Below are positions 37,511 to 46,571 of a DNA stretch of 64,000 nucleotides, piece after piece (position 1 is the first letter of the stretch; every line of letters starts with the position of its first letter). Source of the stretch: Spinacia oleracea (taxonomy: Eukaryota; Streptophyta; Magnoliopsida; Caryophyllales; Amaranthaceae); assembly GCF_020520425.1 (NCBI RefSeq), contig NC_079492.1, forward strand, positions 116,595,157 to 116,659,156, given 5' to 3'. The translations under genes and the position numbers were made by a program. The notes under the pieces are model-generated. The model worked only from the letters and a program-made list of their open reading frames with translations, made no database searches and had not been told where the DNA came from.

Positions 37511-37690
37511 TCAAATCCGTAGATCTGCTAAGAGACTCTTTAATTTTGTGAGTTCTTCAAATCCGTAGATCTGCTAAGAGACTCTTTAATTTTGCGAGTT
37601 CTTCAAATCCGTAGATCTGCTAAGAGACTCTTTAATTTTCGGACTCTTCAGATCCGTCGATCTGCTAAGAGGTCCGAATTGTTCTTCCAA
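37511..37690. repeat. 46-bp tandem repeat, four copies
   Basis: Units beginning TCAAATCCGTAGATCTGC start at 37511, 37557 and 37603, with a diverged fourth at 37648. Located between the convergent ends of the antisense gene and integrase. Confidence 0.88.
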
Positions 37691-38065
37691 TCTCTTGTGG
37701 TTCGGAAACCTGGGCAAGAGATCGCTACTCTGCCTCTCAGTTATGACTTTGGCGATCCGTGGATCTGAGCCGAAGTTTTATAACTTGATTTGAGCGACTG
37801 TTTGTTGCGAACAAGTTTTATCGAGGTATCGCGAATCCGAGGATTCTGGACGATTCCCCGAAGTGCGTGATTTGGTCATTTCTTGCATTTTATCAAGGAA
37901 TGGGCAAAGTCAACCTGTTTTTAGTCTCGGATTGATCAGATCCGAGGCAGCATGCATATGAAAGGACAATGAATTTAAAAATATAGAGATAGGTTTAATG
38001 AAACGCATGGTGCCACAAAAGGCTTTCCTCTTCTCATTAAACAACTTACTTAGCTTACAGAGAGG
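37691..38065. other. spacer between antisense gene and integrase
   Basis: Scattered relatives of the 46-bp repeat (GATCCGTGGATCTG, GCGAATCCGAGGATTC), otherwise nothing recognised. Confidence 0.4.
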
Positions 38066-40330
38066 TCATACAAAATATTTTTTGAGAACATCGGTATTCC
38101 AATGGTTCTTCAAGATTGTTCCATCTAACTGCAGCATAAAAGTGCCTGGCCTTTTTTCAGAATGGATGATGTATGGTCCTTCCCAGGTGGCTGAGAGTTT
38201 GCCATGGATCCGTCCTTTCTGAACCGAGGCGGCGTTTCTGAGTACTAGATCGCCGACCTTTAGGGGTCTGGCGTTGACTCTTCGATTGTAATGCTTGTTG
38301 ACCCTCTGCAAGTAAGCTGCGTTGAGTGTTCTTGCATCGTTCCGAGCTTCATCTAGTAGGTCGAGAGCTTCAGTCAGAAGTTGATCGTTGCTTTCTCCTT
38401 GGAGTCCATCATATTTGTTGTATGCCTGGATCCTCAAGCTTTCTGTTCCGATTTCCACAGGGATGACAGCCTCGGATCCGTATACTAGATGGAACGGTGT
38501 TTGTCCAGTAGCTTCTTTCTCGGTGGTCCGAAGGGACCATAACGTTCCGGTTAGCTCTTCTAACCACTTGTTTTTGTCATCCTCGAATCTTTTCTTGAGT
38601 GCGTTGAGGATGAGTTTGTTTGCAGCTTCAGCTTGCCCGTTGCTTTGTGGGTGGCAAACTGCCGAGTAAGCTAGGTGTATGCCGAATTGTTTGCACCATT
38701 TTTGCAGCGGGGTGTTGTCGAACTATTTCCCGTGGTCGAAGACCATTAGTCTTGGTATGCCGAACCTTGTGATGATGTTCTGCCATATGAACTTGCGGAC
38801 CTGAGGTTCGGTGATGGAGGAGACAGCTTCGGCTTCGATCCATTTGCTAAAATAGTCGACTCCTACAATCAGCCACTTCTTCTGGTTCGTAGCTGAGGGG
38901 AAGGGACCAATGATGTCTAACCCCCACTGTGCGAATGGTAAGGGATATAGTGTTGATTGTAGAGTTTGAGCTGGTTGATGGATAGCTGGTGCGAATTTTT
39001 GGCATTTCTCGCATTTCCTTGCCATCTTCTTTGCTTCGGAAACCATAGTGCGCCACCAGTATCCAGCCCGAAGGGCTTTGTGTGCCAATGTCCTGCCTCC
39101 GATGTGGTTTCCGCATATTCCGAGGTGGATTTCCCTTAGGATATAGTCAGCGTCGGTTGGACCCACACATTTTAGCAGTGGAGCGGAGAATGATTTCCTC
39201 ATGAGCTCTCCTTTGGCGTCGATGATGAACCACTTGTTGAATCTCTTCAACTTTCTCGCCTGTAGCTTATCTTCGGGAAGTTCTCCCCTTTCTTTGTATG
39301 CAATTACTGCATCCATCCAGCTAGGTTTGGTACGTAAACTGCATACTATGGGGGGTGGCAGATCAATGCTTCTCTCTTGGTGAACCTCCACGTGGACCGA
39401 CCTGTTTAGGTCGATGAGTGTTGAGCTTGCGAGTTTTGACAGTGCGTCAGCTTGCGTGTTTTGTCCTCGGGGAATGAGGATGACTTCAAAGGATCTTAAC
39501 TTTGACGTTAAGGATTTAATTTTCGCTAGGTAAGCTGTCATGCTGGGCCACTTGGCCTCATACTCCCCTCGGATCTGGTTGGCTACAAGCTGGGAATCAG
39601 TTTTGAGACGAACATGTTCGGCCTCCAGGGATAAGCAAAGCTCTATCCCTGCGATCGCGGCCTCATATTCGGCCTCGTTGTTAGTTGCTTTGAATCCGAA
39701 CTTCAATGCATACTCTATGCTTTTCCCTGTTGGGGGGATTAATACAATTCCTTCTCCTGAGCCGTTTACTGTGGAAGATCCGTCAGTGAAGACCTCCCAA
39801 GTGCTTTTCGTATCATCCAGCATCTCTTGGTATGAGCACTCGGCCAAGAAGTCTGCCAGTGCCTGTGCCTTGATGGCTGTCCTCGGCTGATATTTGATGC
39901 CGAACTCTGATAGCTCGAAGGCCCAGGCAGCCAATCTTCCTGACCTCTCTATTTTGTCGAGTACTTTCTCGAGTGGTTGGTCGGTCAGTACTGTGATCTG
40001 ATGGGAGTCGAAGTATGGCCTCGGTTTTCGTGCAGCTACCACCACTGCATATGCAACTTTCTCGGTGAGCGGGTACCGAGTTTCGACCCCTGTGAGTGTT
40101 CGGCTAGTGAAGTAGATCGGCTGTTGCTTCCTCTCTTCTTCCCGAAGAAGTACCGCACTGACGGTTCCAGGGCTGACTGCGACATATAGATATAGGGTTT
40201 CCCCTTCCTTTGGTCTGGCCAGTGTCGGCAGTTGGGCTAGGTGGGCTCTGAGCTGTTGAAAAGCCTCTTTTTGCTCTTGCTCCCATATCAGCTCGGGGTC
40301 CACTTTCCTCGGGACGCCCTTTTCTTGATT
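38066..40330 (-). pseudogene. RNase H, second (archaeal-type) RNase H and integrase of element D
   Basis: Continuous frame from about 40330 to 38066 with a single TAG (38723-38725, GGGAAATAG where Gln is expected). In order: the RT-linked RNase H (LYLYVAVSPGTVSAVLL, YFTSRTL, ALADFLAE), an archaeal-type RNase H (VFTDGSSTVNGSGEGIVL, KATNNEAEYEA, LKTDSQLVANQI, NTQADALSKLA), the integrase zinc finger (HLGICGNHIGG, CEKCQKF), the integrase core (WGLDIIGPFP, FDHGK, NGQAEAANK) and a C-terminal domain (GDLVLRNA, WEGPYIIH). The second RNase H is typical of Tat elements. The exact upstream junction lies in a frameshift zone at about 40285-40330. Confidence 0.9.
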
Positions 40331-41294
40331 GGCTCTGCTTCTCCCCCGGGGAGGTTCTTTGGTTTTAGCGCTTTGAAGAAAGGGGCTCCTTTGTCCGAGG
40401 CTTTTGATATGAACCTTGTTAGTGCGGCTAACCTGCCAGTTAGCCTCTGCACGTCTCTCTTGGTCCTCGGCTCGGGTAGATCCAATGCTGCTTGGACTTT
40501 GTCCGGGTTCGCATCGATTCCTCTTTCGCTCACCATGAATCCGAGGAATTTTCCTGATTTCACCCCGAAGACACATTTTTTCGGGTTCAGCTTCATGCTG
40601 TATTTCCTCAGATTTCCGAAGGTCTCGGCCAAGTCCTTGACGTGGTCTTCCTCCTTGATGCTTTTTACGATGGAGTCATCCACATAAACCTCGACATTCC
40701 TCCCTTTCTGGTCGGCGAAGACGTGATCAACTAGCCTCTGGTAGGTAGTGCGGCATTTTTCAAGCCGAAGGGCATCATTTTGTAGTTGAACACTCCTGCA
40801 CTCGTGATGAATGCTGTCTTCGCCCTGTCGTCGGGGTGCATGAACACTTGATGGTACCCTGAGAAGGCGTCCATGAAGCTGAGCAGTGCATGGCCGCTGG
40901 TAGAGTCGACCAATTGGTCTATCATCGGCAGGGGATAGCAGTCTTTGGGGCAGGCTCGGTTCAGATCTGTGAAATCCACGCACATTCGCCAAGAGCCGTT
41001 TCCTTTCTTGACCATCACCACGTTGGCCAACCATTTTGGGTACATGCATGGCTCGATGAATCCAGCTTCCTGCAACTTTTTCACCTCTTCGGCGATGGCT
41101 TTGTTTTTCTCCGAGGAGTAATTCCTCTTCTTCTGTTTGATTGGCCGAGCTTCAGCGTTGACGTCCAGCTTGTGGCAAATCAACTTCGGATTTATCCCTG
41201 GCATATCTGCTGCTGACCATGCAAAAATGTCTTTGTGATCCCTGAGCAGTTGGATCAAATCGATTCGGAGCCCCGAGCCTAGGCCCTTGCCTAT
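40331..41294 (-). pseudogene. reverse transcriptase of element D, frameshifted
   Basis: Follows gag-protease in the same frame after a TGA at 41295-41297. RT motifs: GFIEPCMYPKWLANVVMVKK, WRMCVDFTDLNRACPKDCYP, LLSFMDAFSGYHQV, MMPFGLKNA; then a one-base deletion near 40755 moves the frame, which continues TYQRLVDHVF and VEVYVDDSIVKS (catalytic YVDD intact), PKKCVFGV and FLGFMVSERGIDANPDK. A further shift near 40300 leads into RNase H. Confidence 0.9.
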
Positions 41295-43823
41295 TCAGAC
41301 GCTCCTGTCTGAATCCTCTTCGAGGAAGATATCCTCCATTTCTTGATCTGGCTCGGGAGATAGGGTTTCGGGGCGGGCATCAACCTCCGCGGGAGATAAG
41401 CTGCTCGTGCCTGCTTTTCTCCTCTTTGCCTCGTTCTCCTCTCCTGGAGCATCTTTCTTTTCTCCCTCAGCCTCGGAACCGTCTCCTAATTTAGGCTTTC
41501 GGATGGCGGTGTGGCAGGTTCTTCTTGCAACCTCTTGATCACCTCTAACTCGTTCGGCAAATCCTGCGTCCGAGACGTATATCATCAGCTGATGGTACGT
41601 GGATGGGATTGCTTGCATCTTGTGAATCATGGTTCTTCCCATGATTACGTTGTATACTGAGTCGCAATCCATCACTAAGAATTCATCTCGAAGGGTTTTT
41701 GCTGCTTGACCTTCGCCCACTGTGATTGGTAGGGTGATCTTTCCGCGAGGGATAGCTGCGGATCCGTTGAATCCGATCAGGGGGTAGCTCACTTTCGTCA
41801 ATGCTTCTTCTGACTCTTCGAGGATCAGTTGCTGGAAGCAATTCCTGAAGATGATGTTGACGGCACTTCCTCCGTCGACCAACACTCGGTGTACGTTGTG
41901 GTTATTGAGGTCCATGGAAATGACCAAAGGATCGTCATGTTTGTATTGGACCCCGAAGCAATCATCAGCCGTGAAGGTCATGTTTGGGGGGTGTGGTTGG
42001 TTATCTCCCACTGTGCTGAAGTTGACTCGATGGGAGAGAGCTCTTAGGTGTTTCTTGCTGGCCTGGCCAGACCTCTGTCCCCCGAACACCACTAGGATGT
42101 CATTCTTCTTGTGCCCTGTTGCTTTGTAAACCCTTTTCTGCGATTGCTCGTGATGTTTGACGATTGCGGCCTTTTCTTTTTCCTCCCTTCGGTCTAACAA
42201 GTATTGCTTCAGGTAACCTCGGCGAACGAGGTCCTCAATGTTGTCTTTCAGCGAGTTACATTCTTCCGTGTGGTGACCGAAGTCATCGTGAAACTCCCAC
42301 CATTTGTTCTTGTTTCTCCGAGGTGGGTTGGACTTGAGCTTCCCTGGTAGCTTCCACTTCTCATCATTTCTGTTGAGGCTAAAGATTTCCTTTCGGGGCA
42401 GAGCTAGTGGAGTGTAGTTAGCGTATTTGGGTTGAAGTTCACCCCTTCTCCCGTCTTTCTTCGGGCTCATATCCCTAACTCCTACTTTCTCCTTCCCTTT
42501 CCTTGAGCTGCCCTCGGGCTTGCTCTGGACATTTTTTGTATCTCTCGGATCCGATGATCCTTTCAACCTTGCAGCAGCTTTGTTGAACTCTTCGGTTCTG
42601 ATGAATGCATCGGCCATTTGGAGCACGTCGGCTATTTTGGAGGGGTTTTTCATTGAAAGCTTGTCACGGAATTTCCATTCCTGGAGCGCGCGCTTCAAAG
42701 CAAAAATGGCCACGTCTGGCTGCAAGTTTGGTATGTTTGTTGATTCCTTCATGAATCTGGCCATGAATTCTCTTAGACTTTCGTCTCTTTCTTGTTGGAT
42801 TGAGGTTAGTTCTGCGGTGGTTCGTTCGGGGCGATTGTTGCTCACGAACTGCGTGCAGAATCTCTTTTCCAGCTTCTTCCAGCTTTTGATCGATCCCTTC
42901 GGCAGCGATCTAAACCACTCTCCCGCCACTCCGGTTAGCGTGGTTGGGAAGTATTTACACCAACATGCTTCGGAGTAGGGGCTCAAGAATATTTGTTGCT
43001 CGTAGGAGATGATGTGATCCCTCGGATCTGTGGTTCCGCTATATGTCAGGTGTGCTGGCAGCCTCACCTTAGGGATTTCTTCCATGATCAGCTCGTCCGA
43101 GAAAGGGGATGACGTGGGAGTCATGATTCTTTTCCCGAGTCTAGCCCTGATGCCTTCGTTTGCCGAGGTTCTGTGATTAGAACGCTCGGGCGTACGATGG
43201 GGGCTAGGGGTTCGATCATGCCTCCTGTCTCTTCTTCTTTCTCGGCTACTGACCTCTGGCCGTTCGCCGGATCTACTTGATTCGCCTACCCCGAATCTCG
43301 AATGGATTGAAGGTCTTAACCTTGAATGGACCGAGGGCCTCAACCTGCTGAGTACCGAGCTTCGTATCCGAGTGTTACGAGTAGTCGATTCACTTTGGAG
43401 AGCTGTTGGAGTAGGCGTTGGTCTTGCAAACCAATCTGGTTGTTGTTGTGCTCTTTTCTGGGTGTCCCACGTGCTTTCCATCCATCTCGACGTCAGGTGT
43501 GTTCCTGTCAAGGGAGGGAGCTCTCGTTCGGGTCTGGATACCTCTACACTGGGCGGCTCGTTCAGCCGTCGCCTGGTCCTCCTCTCCTCTCTGCGGTCTT
43601 TTGCTAATCCTTGTTGTTTCTCGTTGAAGAGGAAGTTTTGCATGATGGTCATGGCCGCAGTGAGTTCTTCCCTAGTTGGAATCGGAGGTCCTGCGTTTGT
43701 GGCGGTCGTAGCTCTGCTTGGCTGTGACCTCGCCACTGATTGAGGGTGCCCTTCTTCGTCAGATTCTGAATCTGACCGCACTATCATATCGTCATAATTG
43801 TTGTTGACAGCATCATTAACCAT
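41295..43823 (-). CDS. gag and aspartic protease of element D
   Basis: An 842-codon open frame. N-terminal third: acidic start (NDAVNNNYDDMIV), then Arg/Pro/Ser-rich sequence. Gag core at about residues 250-420 (LIMEEIPKVRLPAHLTYSGT, DPRDHIISYEQQ, CWCKYFPTTLTGVAGEWF, DESLREFMARF). A WWEFHDDFGHHTEEC motif stands where element B has a Cys at the first position. The protease has VLVDGGSAVNIIF with its catalytic Asp, then GFNGSAAIPRGKITLPI and YNVIMGRTMIH. It ends at TGA (41295-41297) just before RT. Alignment with element B indicates Arg there, so CGA has probably become TGA; alternatively the stop might limit pol expression. Confidence 0.92.
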   Translation of the reverse strand: MVNDAVNNNYDDMIVRSDSESDEEGHPQSVARSQPSRATTATNAGPPIPTREELTAAMTIMQNFLFNEKQQGLAKDRREERRTRRRLNEPPSVEVSRPERELPPLTGTHLTSRWMESTWDTQKRAQQQPDWFARPTPTPTALQSESTTRNTRIRSSVLSRLRPSVHSRLRPSIHSRFGVGESSRSGERPEVSSRERRRDRRHDRTPSPHRTPERSNHRTSANEGIRARLGKRIMTPTSSPFSDELIMEEIPKVRLPAHLTYSGTTDPRDHIISYEQQIFLSPYSEACWCKYFPTTLTGVAGEWFRSLPKGSIKSWKKLEKRFCTQFVSNNRPERTTAELTSIQQERDESLREFMARFMKESTNIPNLQPDVAIFALKRALQEWKFRDKLSMKNPSKIADVLQMADAFIRTEEFNKAAARLKGSSDPRDTKNVQSKPEGSSRKGKEKVGVRDMSPKKDGRRGELQPKYANYTPLALPRKEIFSLNRNDEKWKLPGKLKSNPPRRNKNKWWEFHDDFGHHTEECNSLKDNIEDLVRRGYLKQYLLDRREEKEKAAIVKHHEQSQKRVYKATGHKKNDILVVFGGQRSGQASKKHLRALSHRVNFSTVGDNQPHPPNMTFTADDCFGVQYKHDDPLVISMDLNNHNVHRVLVDGGSAVNIIFRNCFQQLILEESEEALTKVSYPLIGFNGSAAIPRGKITLPITVGEGQAAKTLRDEFLVMDCDSVYNVIMGRTMIHKMQAIPSTYHQLMIYVSDAGFAERVRGDQEVARRTCHTAIRKPKLGDGSEAEGEKKDAPGEENEAKRRKAGTSSLSPAEVDARPETLSPEPDQEMEDIFLEEDSDRSV

Positions 43824-43872
43824 TTTGCAGAAAGAGGTGGTTAATGTCTTTCAAAGGCTTTGAAGTGTTCTT

Positions 43873-43892
43873 CCTCACAGACGGCGCCAAAT
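43873..43892 (-). other. primer binding site of element D
   Basis: Minus strand TTTGGCGCCGTCTGTGAGG follows the 5' LTR after two bases. The tRNA species was not identified with certainty. Confidence 0.75.
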
Positions 43893-44318
43893 TGTTCCGG
43901 TGTTGTAAAGGTGGAAACAATGGGCTTCGAATGAAGGCCCTTTCGTGTGTGTTGAAGATCTTGCTTGTTTGAATGAGTCGAGTCAGAATTCACCTGCACA
44001 AGAGTAAAGTCACTAGCCTCGGGGGTGTTTCCGAGGAAAGCTCCTCCGATGCCTAAGTAAGAGTGATGCTCGGATTCTAGAGAGAAGTTCTCTAGAAGAA
44101 TAGTCTTAAGGCAATAAATTGGACGTACCTTGAGGTGTGAGCCTTGGCGGCCTATTTATAGTGTTTGCATAATAAATGCCCATAGGTCATTATTGCTATT
44201 GAACCTTGGGCCTTAATGGATGGCTGAATGGCCATTGTGGTAGGTTTGATGTTGCTGTTTAGAGGCATTGGGCTTTGGACTTAGTGGCCCAATTGAATAT
44301 CAATTGGGAGCCCAAACA
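43893..44318 (-). repeat. 5' LTR of element D (right side)
   Basis: 426 bp with the same ends as the left LTR. Reversed TATA box at 44153-44160 (CACTATAAATAGG on the minus strand) would drive gag-pol transcription. Confidence 0.95.
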
Positions 44319-44323
44319 GCATC

Positions 44324-46046
44324 AAAGGTTTGACAGAGGTGCTAAAAGTTTTGACAGAGTAATAATAGAACGCACCATAAATAAGGCGAATACAATTGAA
44401 TTGGGAATACAATTTGGAAATTCCGTTCGTCCATGTCAGCATTTAACACAGCCGGTGCATTAGCCTATAAAGCCGTCACGTTATCCGAACATTATTCGTC
44501 CACCCTGCCTTTTCAAGTGTTAAGAAAGAAACGTTACATTAGCCTTATCTATTGCTGCGGTAATAACGAGGTTGTTGTATTAGCCTTGTCTTGCCCGTCG
44601 CGTTTGTTTAGAAAGGTAGTAGTGGCGAATTAAAGTTTGTAGGAGTATTTGGATTAATGAGGTACGTACAAGACCAAATCATGACTGCAATTATATGACA
44701 TGTCTCCTTAATACCTTGCGAAAAAACTGGTTTGACAGAGTTTGACAATTGTAAATTAATCACCGAAATAATTAGGTGGTGCTAAAAGTTAATAATCTTA
44801 CGAATTTTATATAGATAACGTAAAGATACTCAAACATTTAGAAGAATCAATTACAAAAGGTCTTGCGCGCACTAGGTGCACAATAAATTTATTGTACACC
44901 AAGATAACTTTTAACCATTTTTTGTAACTTTAACCTAGTTTTGATTAACTTTTATTTTTGTAAAAAAAACGTTGATAGATAAACATTTTAAAGAGTTAAA
45001 TGATTAATTTTATACATTATTAGTGATTTTGAAGAAATAAGTTTTATTAAAATGAAAAAATTTATCACTAAAAAATGGATAACTTTTACATATATAAGCT
45101 TAACTTTTAAACATTTTGAGTTAACTTTTACTATGCTGTACAATATTTATTGTACAACCTTTATAAATAAGAATTTGTGAATCCATTATACAGAAATCTA
45201 TCATTGCAAAACGTCAACTACAGCCAACATCATGCTACACCTTTAAACAATCAGCCTGCTGCTTACGTGGCTAATTGTATGTATTTAGACTTTCATCAAA
45301 TTAATCCAATAGGATATGTAAATACGTCCAAGTAAGGCTTGATTGTTGATACCGTTTGCTTTTGTTAACTTAAAAAATCAATTCCAAAATATGACGAAAC
45401 CCTCCATGGCTCCATTGCCGTCCGGCCGCTTTAGTATCGTGGAGGAGCTAACTCGTTTCATGTGCCTCGATGGTTAGTTTAGAAGAGGTTGTGTTTCTCA
45501 TATGTACGCTCCATAAATATTGACTGCTTTAATTTATTCACTACCAACTGAGTTATGCATTGGATGTGCAAAACCAGCTTACATGAGGACTTTGATTTAC
45601 AAATGGGCCAGGATTCGTATGAGCCCAAAAAGCCAAACCTTCTTACATGGACCACATGGTAATGGTTAATTTTCTGTTTTGACAAGAGTATAGTTGTATA
45701 GTTCTACGTGCTACTTCGTAATATATGTAACAAGCTAGTCGAATACGGAGTAAAATTAGTATTCAACTTTCCCAAAAAACAAATCAAATGAACATCAGAA
45801 CATGAATGTGCCCGAATTACCAGCAGTCTTTTATACGGAGTACTTAGTATATATGTATATGCATGCAGGCTAGCGCTTTAACCATAATCATGCAGGCTAT
45901 ACTAGCTCTTCAAAAGATATAGGGTGAAAAAAAAACATGATTATGGGTATTTGCCCACAAATATGGTTTAGATAGCCGTGATCCTGATACTTACTCATAA
46001 ATATTATGAAAATTATCATGATCTTAAACTGATACGTAGTTGTATG
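44324..46046. other. intergenic region between elements D and F
   Basis: AT-rich with no gene. Contains one MITE-like inverted repeat (44874-45160) and short TACGGAGTA words (near 45745 and 45835) that resemble Stowaway remnants. Confidence 0.45.
44874..45160. mobile_element. MITE-like sequence with imperfect 40-bp inverted ends
   Basis: The left end AGGTGCACAATAAAT...ATTGTAC...AACTTTTAAC pairs imperfectly with the right end GTTAACTTTTAC...GTACAATATTTATTGTAC...ACCT. Each end contains its own small palindrome. A/T-rich interior. No clear target duplication, so the family is unassigned. Confidence 0.5.
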
Positions 46047-46291
46047 TGTTGGAACTTATACTTTAGTATAAGTTGTTAGTTTGTTTCCTTAGTTAAGGAA
46101 GTTTGTTACTAGAATACTAACTTGTACATATGTTAGTATAAATACCTAAGCTTGTATTATTTTCATTAGTTACACAATTAATACAAAATGTAGTCCATTA
46201 TTTCTCTCTCAAGGTTACGAGCTATCAAGCTCGAGCAACAATGGCTTCCATGCTTTCTTCTTCCTTTCTTCCTATTTCCTCAATTCTGACA
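46047..46291 (+). repeat. 5' LTR of element F
   Basis: 245 bp, TGTTGGAACT to AATTCTGACA, with a TATA-like TATAAATA near 46139. It shows the empty site of the MITE present in the 3' LTR. Confidence 0.92.
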
Positions 46292-46304
46292 TGGTATCAG
46301 AGCG
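46292..46304 (+). other. primer binding site of element F
   Basis: TGGTATCAGAGCG abuts the LTR; perfect match to the usual initiator Met tRNA complement. Confidence 0.92.
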
Positions 46305-46571
46305 GGAACAATCCCGGCTCTTCAATTCCGCACTACACTTTCGTTCAAATCACCTCAACAAAGCTTCCACAAATTTTCTGCTTCGAAATAAATTTGACGA
46401 ATTAGGGTTTTAATTTGCCCTAATATCTTCTAATTTCGCTCACATATCTTCTTTAGAACCTTTTTTTTTTGATAAGCAAGTAGTGTATTAGATTATCAAA
46501 CAGTTACAAAGTGTGCAAGCCAAGAGGACAGGCCCTCAAGGCAACCAGAACAAACTGGTTAAACAAAACCT

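Larger units (their letters stand above)
32845..44323 (-). mobile_element. complete Ty3/gypsy Tat-lineage element D with antisense gene
   Basis: An 11.5-kb element bounded by LTRs 32850-33276 and 43893-44318 and by perfect GCATC target duplications (32845-32849, 44319-44323). Transcribed leftwards: primer site 43873-43892, gag-protease, RT, RNase H, a second archaeal-type RNase H, integrase, then an opposite-strand gene, and a polypurine tract before the left LTR. The dual RNase H and the antisense gene are marks of the Tat group (compare maize Grande). The LTRs differ by six substitutions and one single-base indel (about 1.4 percent), so it is young, yet pol has two stops and two frameshifts. 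Confidence 0.95.

Noticed and set aside
41295-41297. Programmed stop between gag-protease and RT of element D
   Set aside because: The aligned position in element B reads through as Arg, and D has another stop and two frameshifts, so decay is more likely. Not fully excluded.
45735-45845. Stowaway remnants at TACGGAGTA words
   Set aside because: Only the word itself is present; no second terminus or TA duplication was found.
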